64,000 nucleotides of DNA from Copromyces sp. CBS 386.78. Taxonomy: Eukaryota > Ascomycota > Sordariomycetes > Sordariales > Sordariaceae. The translations under genes and the position numbers were made by a program. The stretch spans positions 1-64,000 of the forward strand of contig MU839160.1 in NCBI GenBank assembly GCA_030685235.1. Direction: 5' to 3'. This document shows positions 34,601-47,036 of this stretch, in pieces. The notes below the pieces were generated by a model, which was not told where the DNA came from, did not search any database, and was given only the letters and a program-made list of their open reading frames with translations. The stretch's first letter is position 1. The number at the start of each line of letters is the position of its first letter.

Positions 34601-37600
34601 CTCTCCGGCATCTGGGCCGAGGTGGATCAAGTAGAGGCGCATGGGTTATTCTTTCTCTGTTCGCAGTCTCGGCGCGTGCGGTACTACGCAGTCACGGTTC
34701 TTCGCCTGATCACCGAATTCGACGCAGCTTTGAGGAAGACCAGTAACCACGAAGAGGAGAAAACTACGAGACTCATTGACATTCTGGAAAACGACTCCAT
34801 GCAGGTCATGAGTTTCAAGGATGACCACCTCTCCGTAGCTGAACGCAGCAGACTGGAGCGAGGCATGCAGAACTCGAACAGTCAAGGAGCCTTGCTTGAG
34901 CTCTGTACCAGTGATGTGTCCTATGATACCACACTCTGGTTCAAGATATTCCCGAACTTCGTTCGGATCGCATATGACAAGTGCCCATTTACAGTCACGA
35001 TCGGTCGCGACCTTGTCTGCAATAGAATCCTGCAGCTCTATCAGGCAATAGTCGTTATTTCTGAGCCATCCGGGAGGATGTACTACGGATCCGATGGAAG
35101 CAGCTCTCGGATGGCCAGGACCCCGACCACACAACCTGAAGTGCTTGTTGAGCAGTTCAAGCTGTATCTCGTCTTTGCCTGCACAACTCTTGCAGACCCA
35201 GGCAGTGTTCAGTCGGTCTCGACACAAAATGGTCAACATGGCCGAAAGGGCTCTAAAGCCTCTTCAACCGTTGACAAAATTGTGACGGCGCGGACTCTGT
35301 TCAAGTACCTAAACCCTTTGCTTGGGGCATCACTCTCTTCGGTCAGAGATGCTGCAGTTACTGCAATGGGCTCGATCAACATCCACATTTACCGCACCCT
35401 GCTCGAGGAACTTTCGGGACATGTATCCCGGTGTAACGATGAAGCTCGGTCACGAATCCAACCACACCAGCGGACCAACAGCAATCCAAGGCGTAACCGG
35501 AAGATGGATCTGGTGCGGACTGAAATCACCCACGTCTACAAGCTGACGGCGCATTTCTTGAAACTGCCAGAGGTGTATAATGACGAATGGATTCTTAACA
35601 ATCTTGTCACCTATGCCAAGGACCTGAAGTTATTCCTCATGGACGTCGATGTCCAGATGGATTGGGAGTTCCAGAGATTAAGGCGGCATTACTGTGGTCT
35701 CATGGAGGAGCTCTTCGAAGGCATCAATCGAACGAAAGACCCATCACGTTGGATGACGTTCGAGTCCCGCAAGTCGGCCTTCACGCTAATGGAAGACTGG
35801 TGTGGCTTCTCACCCAACCAAGCGCAAATCTCCCAAAGGGAAGCTACCATGAGACAGTCTCTCATCAATGAGCAAGGCGCAGGCGAGCGTGGTAATGTGA
35901 GCGCCGCTATGGAAATCGAGAAGAGAAACTTGCGGACAGCCGCCCTCAGTGCCATGGCATCGCTTTGCGGAGGTCCAGTCCGTGTGCTTACCGAGAGTGG
36001 CTCGTTCCTCTACTTCGACGCGCGCCGTATGCTAAACTGGATTGATGCGATATTCAATGCGGAAAGCAACCGCATCAACCTCATTGGACGGAGAGCTCTC
36101 AAGAACCTAATTGTCCATAACCAGCAATATCCTGCTCTGTTGGATCATTGCATCTTGAAGTGCTACACGACGGATGTTCCCAAGGTGTTGGCCAGTTACT
36201 TTACTGTTGTGGTCGAAGTGCTCTCGGAGCATGTCGAATACCCCTGTCCATTCTGGAAGCTCCTCGGTCTCTGCTTATTCACCTTGGGTAACGATCAAAG
36301 TGATATACGGTCCAAGTCGGCACAAGTCCTGCGAACAGTTGAAGAGCGGCAACAACCGGCGCGAAACTCCAAGATACAAGACTTTGACATCAGCATATCC
36401 GACAAGACCAAGGCCGTTTACAAACTGGCTCAGTTCGAAATATCCAAGCGACTGGCTAAACAACATACCGAGTTGGCATTTTACATCTTTTCCGAGTTTA
36501 CTTACTACTTTAAGGAGGTAGGGTCAGTGGCCCAGAGGAATGTGGTTGCCATCATCCTTCCCTGGATCCAGTCAATAGAGCTGACCGTCGACCCCAATGG
36601 TGGGCCAACCGCACAATCATATGTGCTTCTCGCCAATCTCCTAGAAATCACCATCAAGTCGAGCGCGGCCTTGCACAATGAGGTCCAGGCACTCTGGCAG
36701 GCCCTGGCGACAGGCCCTCACCCAGGCAATGTTCGCCTGATTATGGACTTTATCATGTCTCTCTGTCTCGAACGACGGGAGCAAAATTTTGTCGAATATG
36801 CCAAGCAGATCGTGGTCTTCCTCGCTAGCACAAGCAGTGCCCCTGGGAACAAGGTGATAGAGTTCCTGCTGGTGCAAATTACGCCGAAGTCAATGGTCAC
36901 AAACGACAAGTGGGAAGCCGTGCCGCCGCCACCTGATATTAACACTTTGCCCTACTGTGCAGATCTCTCAGAGGTGCTCCCCATTGGGACGAAACAAGCT
37001 GGCTTCTCTCTTGGACAACTCTCCTTGATACTGCTAGTCGATCTCATGGTGGCTCCAGTCTGCCTCGTAACCGATAATGTCCCTGTGCTGCTTCAGGTGG
37101 TCACGGTTCTCTGGGATCATTACACAGCGCTTGTCCAAGAGCAAGCTCGTGAGATGCTGGTGCACCTTATCCACGAACTGGTCATTTCGAGACTCGATGA
37201 TGACGTTCCGCAGTCCACAAGAGAATCCATCGAGGGTCTGATCGATGCCATTCGCCGCCATGACCGGTCTGTGGTGTGGGGCTACGAAGATAGTAATGGC
37301 AACGTTGGCGCCCACGACAACAAGGTGCCCCCGAGCATGGAATATCTTAGCGGCGAAGTGGTCAAGACTTTCGAGATGACATTCCCCGGAATCAAAGAGA
37401 AGTGGGGCAGGTTGGCGCTGACTTGGGCAACCTCTTGCCCGGTCAGACACCTGGCCTGTCGGTCGTTCCAGATCTTCAGATGCATATTGACGTCTCTTGA
37501 TCATTACATGCTAGGAGACATGATTGCCAGGCTCTGCAGTACTATCTCGGACGAAGATACTGAACTTCAGAAATTCTCCATGGAAGTGCTGACGACTCTG

Positions 37601-40000
37601 AAGACTCTCGTGGCGAAGCTGGACGCTGACAAGCTACTCACTTTCCCGCAGCTCTTCTGGACAACATGCGCATGCTTGGAGTCCATCAATGAGTGCGAGT
37701 TTCTGGAGGCGGTCGAAATGCTCAATGAGTTCCTGGACAAGCTGGACTTCCATTCGCCGACCGTTCGAAGGATGTTGCTCGATGGCCAGCCCTCTAAGTG
37801 GGACGGCTCGTTTGAAGGTTTACAGCCCCTTTTGTATAAAGGCCTACGGTCTTCCACATGTCTGGAATTGACTTTGACGACGCTCGATAAGCTGATTCTA
37901 CTGCCCAGCGATCCTCTGATAGGGGACGGTGGCCGGTTTTTCTTTACTATTCTGGCCAACTTCCCTCGCCTCTTGCACGCCATGGAGGAGGAGTCACCTG
38001 ATCCGGCTGTTGTGCCAACCGTCGAGACGCTCTTGCACATTGCCGATATTCAGGGTTTGCGAAGCATTGCTGTCGCTTTGGAAGACTATCTCGGACATCG
38101 CTATCCATCTGCCAAGGCTTTCGTGGTCCAGCTGTACGCAGCCCTTCGGGAGTACTACTTGCCCGATCTGGAATTCCAGATGCTAACAATGTTGATGGGG
38201 GTGCTGACCAATGCCACCGCTTGGGTCAAAATCCACACCATGCGGATCCTCCGGGTCATCATAACTGAGGTGGACATGAAGAAGCCAGAGATTGCCAGCC
38301 ACGGGTCCGACATGATCTCGCCGCTTCTGCGTCTGCTCCAAACCGAGTACTGCATGGAGGCTCTTGAAGTGCTCGACAACATCATGAGCATGTCTGGCTC
38401 ATCCATGGACAAGCATCATCTCCGGATGAGCATGACACGCCTCACTTCCAAGGCTGTTCGAAAAGAATATGAGCGTGCACAGAGCCTCTTCGGTATCCCA
38501 GAGGCATCTGGCTGGGCTATCCCCATGCCGGCTCGCAAAACCGAGTCGACGCGCGCCAACACCCACGCCGTCTTCTACATGTGTCAGATGAACTCCCAAA
38601 ACATGGAGGGTGGCATGCCGGAGAGCGACATCCCTACGCCCGCCGAGATGGAATTCGAGTTCGAGTTTCACGACGAATATGCCTACGGATACCTCCCTGT
38701 TTCCGACAGAGCTGATACCATGATGTCGGACGACGCACGCGGGATGGAGCATCAGCCCATGGGTGATCTCATCTCCAAGCTAGATAGTCTTGACGACTTC
38801 TTCGACGACCTGTCGTCGACTGGTCCGCCTAGCGAAGGACGATCATCTAGGACCATCACAGAGTACTCTCCGGATAGCTTCGACTCGGGTGCACAGCTGT
38901 ATGATGAGCAGATCCTACCTATCTTGCATCAAGCGTCGGCAAATAACAACAACAATAACAACATCACTGCGGCATTCCAGAGCGGTTTCGCTGATAGGCC
39001 GAGCTTATTCTCAGGAGGCGGGCCCGGACCAGCTGTAGTCGCGGGCTCTACGACTTCCTCGCCCACAAGCCCGTCAATGATGCATCCTGCAACCTTCGGC
39101 AGCATCAGCAGCATCGTCGGCGGAGGGGACACTGGCGGAGGACCCGGCGGCGTCGTTATCACCTCGCCCACGGCATCAACCACCTCCACGTCCACGTCCA
39201 CCTCGCAACTCCGACCATTCCTGATGACCAACATCCGACCGGGACTGCATGCTAGATCCATCACCTCCCCCTCGGCGCCTGCCTCGTACCTCGCCAACAT
39301 TGGCGACTTTACCTCGGACGACGATGACGGCGGCATGGCCGGATATCCAGAGGATATCGGCGTCTTTTCCGATAACGATGAAGACCAGTACCAGTACCCT
39401 CAGAGACCATCAACGGCTACCAGCACCTCTGATGCCCCTCGCTTCCACCACCCGAACTACCACGTCTCATCATCTACCAGCGGCGGACAGGGTACCTACT
39501 ACAGCAGCGGCGGTGGAGTAAGCGGCAGCCACAGCGCCAGTCCAAGCGTTAGTGTCGGACACGGACCTGGCCCTGCCGTTCCACTTCACCCAACAATAAC
39601 ATCACCCACCTTAACAACCTCAGCATCAGCAACAGACGGCTCCTCCTCCAAGCTTGAAAATATGATCCGCCCCTTTGCGCAAAGCACCCGCTCCCGCATG
39701 CGCCGACTAACAGGCGGAGGAAGCAGTCGGTCACGGGAGGAGAGGTTGGCGGCCGTGGCGGCGGCTACGGGGCCGTTGTCGCCGCAGGTGCCGAAGGTGC
39801 CGAATGCGTTTTTGCCGTTGGGTCATCATAACCATAACCACCAGGGGCAGCAGCAGCCACAGCCGCCACAGCCATCGGGTTCGGGTGCTGGATCGGGGTC
39901 GAATTCACAGGGGCAAGGGCAAGGGCAGGGACAGGGGCAGGCGCATGATCAATCGAGGGCGCAGACGCCTGTGTTGGCGGGGGAGATTCAGATGATGTGA
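31501..40000 (+). CDS. PAG1: Cell morphogenesis scaffold, Furry/TAO3/PAG1/Mor2 family
   Basis: A very large protein: one exon (31,686-40,000) codes for almost all of it, preceded by small exons 31,569-31,633 and 31,501-31,508, giving about 2,795 aa. The start is uncertain: in-frame ATG 31,354 across another intron would add 27 aa. Typical family blocks include DHEPLNFSPRTIARLEEE near the N terminus and long helical (HEAT-like) repeat regions with VGDYALHVLFTSFIAQAE and SVRDAAVTAMGSINIHIYR. The C-terminal 400 aa are disordered, with poly-Asn, Ser/Thr and (GQ)n tracts, but keep the block LISKLDSLDDFFDDLSS. Family members act in the RAM/MOR pathway as scaffolds for NDR kinases (Cbk1/Orb6, COT-1 in Neurospora) in polar growth and cell separation. 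The long frame is unbroken, so the gene is intact. Confidence 0.92.
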
Positions 40001-41355
40001 GATGACATAAAGGGGAGATGCTCGCGGAATGGTGGGTGTCTCATATGAAGGGGCAGTGGCATTGTCTATTTTTCTTGTGTTTTTCTTAACTGGAGTTGTA
40101 CGTGCGTGGAGTAATAGGTAGGAGATGGGAAAGCGTTTGGTTGGTGCGAGTTATGGATACCATGGGATGGGTGATCTGGCTTTTTAACACGGGATATACA
40201 TATGATACGCTGTGTGTATATGAATCGATTGTCACGGATTTGAAGAAGGAAAGTCGTGATGCTTTTTTGTGGTGTCTGGTTACAACTCTTGGCGAGCGAC
40301 GGGAGCGACCACCTCCCACATTCGGATGAAAAGGGGCGTCTAAACCCGGAAATAAACATACTCGTTGGGACGCAACCTCCCGGGATGAGGACCGGACCGG
40401 GTACGTTTTCCCCAAAGCTGCCAAACCTGCTAATTAACAACCTTCGGGTTTCCGATATTGCGCCGCTGGATGTTACAAGTTTATGCTTGTTTTCTCTCGA
40501 GCAATTTGTCCCTGTTTGAGCGGTGAGCAAATTCTCTCTTCGGCTTCCTCTTGCAGCCACTCATGTGATTGACCGCCGCAGATACAGTGTGAGAGATGCT
40601 TGCTCGATGCTGTAGCTCTTGTCGGTTTCTGGTATTGATATTCACAGCTGACCCACCCAGCTGGACATCTATTGGCGGTTAGCAGCGAGTGCAATAGGGC
40701 TGAAGTATCCAAAAGGACTGGCCTCTTGTCCCGTTTTCGTCTTCTCCCTCCAATCACCAAACACGACCGGACTGTTTGTCTTCTCCGTCGGACCCAATCC
40801 ACGCCGTTGGAAGTTTGGGCAAAACAATGGACTATCGCTCGGTGCTTTTAAGCAGATCCGATAAACGACGACGCCTGTTTTTGGTGGTCGGTGTCGCTAC
40901 CCTACCAGGACTACGAAAACTGGCCTAGCCATACGAGGCAAGTACGGCGTCGATAGGTTCTCTGTGCTTCCATCTATTCGTACCTCCCGCCGTGGGCTGC
41001 TCTGCTCCTTGGGCGGACATAGACTTGTCTCTCTCTGTTTTCCGACTCCGCCATCCCTTGATTGTCTCGCCGACGCTTCCTCTAGCTTTTTTGTGAGTTA
41101 CCGACTTTCGCGCGTCTCTTCTCCGCTACATTCGTTTCATCTGTGTTTCTAACAACACACCACTTGTTGCCTGCCTACAGACGAATCTGTTTCTTTGTTC
41201 CCTCTCCAACGCGAGCGAGAGCTTATGGGCATTCCGTTCAATTGGGAAAGCTGGGACCTGGGTGCGGCAGACACATACGTACCTACCATTGTATACCTTC
41301 TAGGGATCCTTCTCCCTGCGGATTTTTTTTGGGCGTTCACTGTTCAGCAGCAATC
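40001..41355. other. Intergenic, upstream of the Zn2Cys6 gene
   Basis: About 1.35 kb: PAG1 3' UTR at the left, then promoter and a probable pyrimidine-rich leader (40,970-41,200) of the transcription-factor gene. No other gene is supported. Confidence 0.5.
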
Positions 41356-43739
41356 ATGGTTAGGGCAGGAAGGCAAAAGGTCAGAACGGGGTGTTATACA
41401 TGCAAGTGCGTAATTCTGTTTATTCCATCTTACTTTATCCGTCCACATCCACATTCCTTCCGGTCATGTCCCTTCGGTTCCCTTGAAAGCGCCTATCATC
41501 TCCTTACTTGAGTGTGTGCCACCTCGTACGATGAGGCTGCTTTGCTTCGGACCGGCCCCATATCCTGTTGGCATGATGGTCCAATGTAACAGTCGCCGAA
41601 ACCATACCGTTCGGGTCACCACTCGGCCCAGCCTTCCCTTGCCTACCTAGCACCCACAGCAACCATCTCACCCACAAAGATACTCCGAGTCTCAGTCCAC
41701 TTTTCATATACCTCTACCTGTTGCTCGTTATAAAAAAAAAAAAAGTCAGAGAAGAATCCATAGGCTAACAAGAGCACGCTGCCATCTTGCACTTGCTCCG
41801 TCATGACAGAATCCGCAAAGTAAAATGTGACGAGACCAAGCCGGCATGCCTCCGCTGCACCAAGACGGGCCGCAAATGTGATGGCTACCCAGCCGCTCCG
41901 TTGCATTCCCAATCATGGCAGGAGCTCTTGGCCAAACGGCCCATCATCCCGGCCGTGACGCACCGTCACAACTCTCAGGAGGGCCGCGCCCTCGAGTTCT
42001 ACCGGTGCGTGCTTGCACCCACCTTCTCCGGCTCCCTGGACGACGACTTCTGGACCCACGTGGTGAGCCGGGCCAGCTACCAGAATCCAGTTGTCCGCCA
42101 TGCCGTCGTTGCCATCAGCTCCATCTGCGAGCTCATTCGCGACCCCAGCGTCAAGGGGCAAGCCCTCGTCAAGTTTCCTAAGGGCCGGTATGCCATCGGC
42201 CATTATAACCGCGCCCTCCAGGATATATCCAAGACCGACGATGAGGCCATGGTCATCTTCGTTTGTATCCTGTTCGTCTGTATAGAAATCCTCCAGGGCA
42301 ACCGTGAGGCCGCCATCTCTCACTGCCATCATGGCGTCCAGATCCTTAACCAGCTCAACGGGGGCAAGAGCAAACTAAACTCGTCAAATTCCATCCTGTC
42401 CCGAGACCAGCTTCTAAACCCTTTCGCGCGTCTGAGCATCTTCCCCTTCTTCTACGGCAGCACAGTCGACGTCTTCCCCAACCTTCTCCGGAACGGGTCC
42501 GAGGCGCCGGAGTCGTCGGATGGTACTTACGGCGCCGCCACTTCGGCATTCAACAGCGCCCTAACGGTACTCGACGAGCTGCGCTCCGGCCTCGACCTCC
42601 TCGTTGCGCGAGCCATGCGCTTCCTCCGCTCCGCCGACCTCTACCGGATCGGGCCCTCGCGGCACGAGCCCGTGCCCTTCCAGATCCTGACTGAGCAAGC
42701 CAATCTGACCAAGTCGATCGACGACTGGCTGGTCCGCTTCACCATCTTCAGCGCGGTTCACTCCCCCACCGAGGACGCGGCCGGCTTATTCTACCAGATG
42801 CGCATGAAGAGCTACATCACCAAGATTTGGATCGCCACGGCTCTGGACAGGACTGAGATGGTCTACGACCGGTTCGTCCCCCTGTTTCGGGAGATCGTCG
42901 ACATGGCCGGCCGGTATCTAGCCGCTGAGAAGAGTCGACCGCGGGGACCGTCACCGCCTCGGTCGACTTCTGCCAGTGAAGAGGATGGTCCAGCATTCGC
43001 AACTAACCAAACTAAGCCTCGTTTCGTCTACGAAATGGCCTACCTCCCCATGCTCTACTTTGTGGTCATGCGCTGTCGCCACCTCGAGACGCGCGTGACC
43101 GCCTTGGAACACATGACCACCTTGTCGGCTCTCCACCAGGGGCTCTGGGACTCGACGTTAACCTTTTGTATCGGCTGGCGACTAATCGAGATCGAGCACG
43201 GCGCCGACCGGGAAACTTTGTTGCAGTCCATGGCCCAGGCGAAGGGTACGCATGGGGGTTTGGGCCAGTCCCCGCGTCTGAGTACTACTGCTACTCGTCT
43301 AATAGCACCGGATGTCAACTCGCTAGTGGGGAGGATGATAACGGGGACAACGATGCCCCCCGACAGGATGCGGTTGAGGGAGTGTGTTATTACAGGCGAT
43401 CATGCCGTGGAGCAGGAGGAGGAGGGCAATAGCCCGGGATCAAACTCGGGCAAGGGCTCGGGCAAGGGCTCAGGCAAGAGCAAGGGCAAAGGGTTGAGGA
43501 CGGGATATAGAAGGGTCATTTTTCATGTGTGGAAGCCAGAGAGTCAGGGCGGGGTGGGCACGTTTGAGGAGTGGGTGCCTATTAGCGAGCCGCCGCCGAT
43601 GAAGGATATGTGTTACGATTATGAGTTTGCCCAGCAGGCGGCGGCGGCAGCAGCAGCAGCAGCAGCAGCAGCGGGGGCGACGGGGAATGAGTTGGGTGAG
43701 GTGAAGCCTAGCTTTGAGTCGGGGTTTGTGGAGGCATAA
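41356..43739 (+). CDS. Zn2Cys6 fungal transcription factor
   Basis: Two exons (41,356-41,405; 41,810-43,739) give 659 aa. The binuclear zinc cluster is at the N terminus, with Cys at residues 13, 16, 23, 30, 33 and 40 (C-X2-C-X6-C-X6-C-X2-C-X6-C). The 404-nt intron splits it at Lys17. The rest resembles the fungal-specific regulatory domain of the group with an N-terminal MVRAGRQKVRTGCYTCK cluster: residues 65-160 include FYRCVLAPTFSG and a helical region with HYNRALQDI. Near the C terminus lie GSGKGSGKSKGKG and a run of 13 Ala (about 43,636-43,674). The target genes are unknown; convergence with xanthine dioxygenase proves nothing. The frame continues for 60 sense codons after the TAA, with repeats of the last coding unit. 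Confidence 0.9.
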
Positions 43740-43922
43740 CCTAGCTTCCATGTCGCCTCGGCCTATGTTGAAGCAAAGCCTAGCTACGGCTCGGTTTATG
43801 TTGAAACTAAGCCGAGCTTCGGGTTAGGTTGTGTCGATTTGGGCCTTGCAGGGGAACATGATCTACCGACGAGGACTATGCCTCCGGTCTATGATGGCCT
43901 GAAGTTAGAGAGTGTGGTGTGA
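43700..43922 (+). repeat. 33-39 bp tandem repeats across the stop codon of the Zn2Cys6 gene
   Basis: Units beginning AAG CCT AGC TTT start at about 43,704, 43,737 (with TAA in place of AAG), 43,776 and 43,809. In frame they read KPSFESGFVEA, stop-PSFHVASAYVEA, KPSYGSVYVET and KPSFGLG. The frame then stays open to TGA at 43,920-43,922. Confidence 0.8.
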
Positions 43923-44338
43923 GTGGAGGTAACGATATCTTGTCTTCAGTTGAGGAACTAGAGATTTGGATTTCCTATGTTGACGGGAGACAAGCTATTG
44001 GAGGTTTTGGATTGTTATCAAAAGATGAATGGGCAACAGGATCAAGGGGGCGAATTGGGTCTTTAATAACTTGGATAATAACCTGTACACGAATGTAAAT
44101 ATTCTTCTTGGCTTAGATTTGAACCCCATAGCACGGAGTTACAGGTTTCCTTTGTAACTTGCACGGTTGGTCTTTCTAACTTGGTAATAGGAAGTAATTG
44201 TTGAATCGATCTAGGGAGTGCGCCATGCGGCGAATTTATCACTGTGAATGGAGTTAGGTCTTTGGGTATACGGAAGTTTGATGCAAAACATTTATTAAGC
44301 TATGTATAAGGCCTCGTAAAGCAAGAAGGTCAAAGTAA
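43923..44338. other. Convergent 3' intergenic region
   Basis: About 416 bp between the extended frame of the Zn2Cys6 gene and the xanthine dioxygenase stop. AT-rich, without a supported feature. Confidence 0.45.
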
Positions 44339-45718
44339 TCAAGCTATTATGAAGTCATCCTCCTCCGGTCCCATAGGAAACTCGCTCCCAGCAATATTGC
44401 ACTGCCTAAACAGTCTCACCTCACTCTCCGCAAACGCTCCCACAACACTATGCAACGTGCCCCTGTTGTGGAAAATCACCAAATCCCCTTCCTCCCAATC
44501 ATGCGCATACACGCAGTCGGGTGCAATTCCCGGCCTCTGCAGCCCATACACAATCTCCCTCACCTCCTCCAAGTCCTCCACCACGCTGCCGTCACCCAAA
44601 TGCAACCTCCTGATGGCGCTAGGATGAATCTGCAGCGCCAGCTTCCCTGTAACCGGGTTGCGCCAGCACATGGGCAGGATCTGGATCTTGTCTTGCTCAA
44701 TCTCGGGCAGTTCTTCCATGGGCATCTCCTTGCCCTCGGATACTAGACCGAGACCAGTGCTGCGTGACTTGGCGGAGGACATCCACACATAGGGATGCGG
44801 CGCGTATTCGACTTTGGTCGAGCGCGCAAACGCCTTTTGCGTGTCGGACAAGATGTCATACATGTTGTAACCCGACACGAAAGCCGTGGTGCCAAGGGGC
44901 ACATCCAGCTCGTCGCCCGTTCCATCATCATATACACACGTCTGCCTGCGTCCCACTGGGACCTTGACGGCTAAGAGGGTAGTCACGACAGGTGGGGCGC
45001 GAGCAACGCCTCCGTACAAAGCGGCATCGATGTGCCACCTATAAAACCGCGTGTGGGTGAGGTCGTGCGAGTCTGGGATAGAGGTGGAGTGGAAGGTGCG
45101 GTGGTGAGGGTGGCGGAGCTGGATGTTGGTGAGCCCCTCGTAGGAGGGGACAAAGCCGTTGCCGATTACTTGGACTTGGGGCTGGTGGGGAATGGTTTTG
45201 AGGTCTGGGTGGAGGATGGATTTGCTGGCGACCGAAGCCTTGTTGCCATCGTTGCCGTGGCCGTATAAGGGGGCGGCGAGCGGGTCGAAGCGCTGGGTGA
45301 GCTCGTACTGGGCGCGAGGGGTGACGTGGGATTGGGACTTGATGACGAGGACTTGGTGGGTGAAGAGGGCGGTGCGGAGGGTGGTAAAGTCGGCGTCTGT
45401 TGGGGCAAGGATGATGAGGTTAGCGCCGGAGTTGAGAAAGGGAACAACGCCAGGTAAAAAAGAATCTGGCTCGAAAGTTGAGTGGTGGTGTGCCTTACCG
45501 AGGAGGTTACCGATTTTAACGGGTATTCTCCCATGTATGAATGGTAGATATCCAATCGTCATATAACCACGAATGTTTCAGTTTCACGCTGATGCGGCCT
45601 TACCAGTCAAGTTCTCAATGTCGACTCCTGTTACTGTAGCTCCGAAGTTGAGGTTGGAGCCCTGGGGATGCGCAAGGGGGGCAACGACGGGTGTGGTAGT
45701 GTTCAAGTTTGAAGCCAT
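44339..45718 (-). CDS. xanA: Alpha-ketoglutarate-dependent xanthine dioxygenase (TauD family)
   Basis: Two exons (45,718-45,604; 45,396-44,339) give 390 aa. The intron of 207 nt has a GTAAGG donor, a GCTAACC branch site and a CCCCAACAG acceptor. The protein has LNFGATVTGVDIENLTDADF near the N terminus, then ALFTHQVLVIKSQ. The Fe(II) site is HxD in YRWHIDAALYGG plus the distal His in HNRGTLHSVVGAF; RLFRQCNIAGS holds the Arg for 2-oxoglutarate. The middle block DELDVPLGTTAFVSGYNMYD is typical of the XanA group. XanA hydroxylates xanthine to uric acid without molybdenum, an alternative to xanthine dehydrogenase in purine use as nitrogen source. Catalytic residues are all present. Substrate assignment rests on similarity recalled from Aspergillus XanA. 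The upstream region holds GATA sites. Confidence 0.85.
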
Positions 45719-46038
45719 GTTGGATATCTGTGTGTTGGTATGATGTATATCGATTCGTTCTTTCTGTTGTTGATCTGCCGTCGTGTTTGATCACGAGAAT
45801 TCGAAATGTCCTTGATGCTATCGACTTGATTCAGATTCCAGAAGCACGACGAGGTGTTATCCCGTTACTTATACTTCAGATGTAAGTCCCCCCCCCTTAT
45901 CAGTCGCCTTGATGTTGCGTCGCCCATGGTGGGGTCGGCCGAGCCCAATGACACAATGCATGAGGTATGCCAAACGATCCTCAGGAACATCGCTCATGCT
46001 CGGGAAGATGGAGTTTCAGTGGTTGTTTAGCCCCTAGG

Positions 46039-46259
46039 AGATAACGCGGCGATCACTGATTACCTGACTGATGTCCCCTTTTTGCACCAGAGATAACGGA
46101 CGGGGCTCCGCGATCCGACCGTTCCTCCTTGGCGACCCTTACCGGCCAACGCCGCCATCCGGCAAACAGCGATGAATGGTACTATCCACCGCAATATTGA
46201 CTTCATACACGGGCCCGATGGTGATGGATTTCAACGTTATCTACACGATGGTTGATAAG
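46039..46259. promoter_or_regulatory. GATA elements and CGG-N6-CCG site upstream of xanthine dioxygenase
   Basis: Four GATA motifs fitting HGATAR or its complement occur within 221 bp: AGATAA at 46,039 and 46,091, TTATCT at 46,237 and TGATAAG at 46,253. A palindromic CGG-CCAACG-CCG lies at 46,143-46,154, matching the core CGG-N6-CCG of UaY/PPR1-type zinc cluster regulators but lacking their outer T/A. GATA factors (AreA/NIT2) and UaY control purine use in fungi. Binding is inferred. Confidence 0.4.
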
Positions 46260-46589
46260 TGGGTGGGCTTCTGTTGTTAGCTTTCGCCCGTTATCCCCGA
46301 TGTGACGCTACGATAGAGCCAAGGCCGGAAGGCCAATTGATGGTGACAGACGGCAACTACAGGTCCAACTTGAAGTTGAAGTTTGAAATTCGGTTTAAGG
46401 TGACGCAGCCTGATTGATAATTGCGGAAAGAGATGTATAGCATCTTAGTGTAGGGAAACAAGTGGAATGGGGAATAGTTCGTGGGCACGATTGTCTCAGC
46501 GGCAACCCGCTCGTGCAAGGCTGATGACTGCGGGATGTCGACATTATAAGCTAGGCATTCTGTGTCGAACAATAACCAAATGAGAAAAG

Positions 46590-46678
46590 CCCCTTGTGGT
46601 GTAGTTGGCTATCACGTTCGGCTGTAATTGTCTAGATTGTATACCGAAAGGTCACCGGCTCGATTCCGGTCGAGGGGA
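46590..46678 (+). tRNA. tRNA-Tyr (GUA) with a 15-nt intron
   Basis: The acceptor stem pairs CCCCTTG (46,590-46,596) with CGAGGGG (46,671-46,677), followed by discriminator A. A C1-G72 pair is the hallmark of eukaryotic tRNA-Tyr. The anticodon stem is TTCGG (46,617-46,621) with CCGAA (46,644-46,648); the anticodon is GTA at 46,624-46,626. The intron, one base after the anticodon (46,628-46,642), is where all nuclear tRNA-Tyr genes carry one. The T arm reads ACCGG-CTCGATT-CCGGT. The A box is about TGGTGTAGTTGG and the B box GGCTCGATTCC. Confidence 0.92.
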
Positions 46679-46684
46679 CTCATC

Positions 46685-46689
46685 TTTTT
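46685..46689 (+). terminator. RNA polymerase III T-run terminator of tRNA-Tyr
   Basis: Five T residues begin seven bases after the tRNA end, in the usual place for a Pol III terminator. Confidence 0.8.
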
Positions 46690-47036
46690 GCACTTTTTCG
46701 CTTTTGACATCCGTTTTGTCACTTTCCGCCGGTGCAACTTTTTCTTGATCCAGGTTTTATTTGCTTTCTGTTTGTTCCATTAAAAACTTGCATTTGCGTC
46801 TCCTAGTATACCTATTTTTTTTTGTCTCTCTAATGTTTGTGATACTAATTGAACATTTTATCACACGGTGACATCACCAGTCCATCTGGTATCAAGAGAG
46901 ACGTCGTTCTAGAAGAATAAATATAAGAACGGACAAAGCGTATCAAGGTGATTTAAGTGAAATATTATTCATCCAAGTAGAGTTAATTACTACTAAATAA
47001 ATCCAACAATATCGAGTATCTCCATCCTTCTCATAA
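46690..47036. other. Intergenic, 3' flank of the GH125 gene
   Basis: About 350 bp of AT-rich sequence between tRNA-Tyr and the stop of the GH125 gene. No feature is supported. Confidence 0.5.

Noticed and set aside
41356..45718. Zn2Cys6 factor and xanthine dioxygenase as a regulator-enzyme pair
   Set aside because: They are only convergent neighbours; the regulator has no feature of UaY-type proteins that I can see, so a link is not supported.
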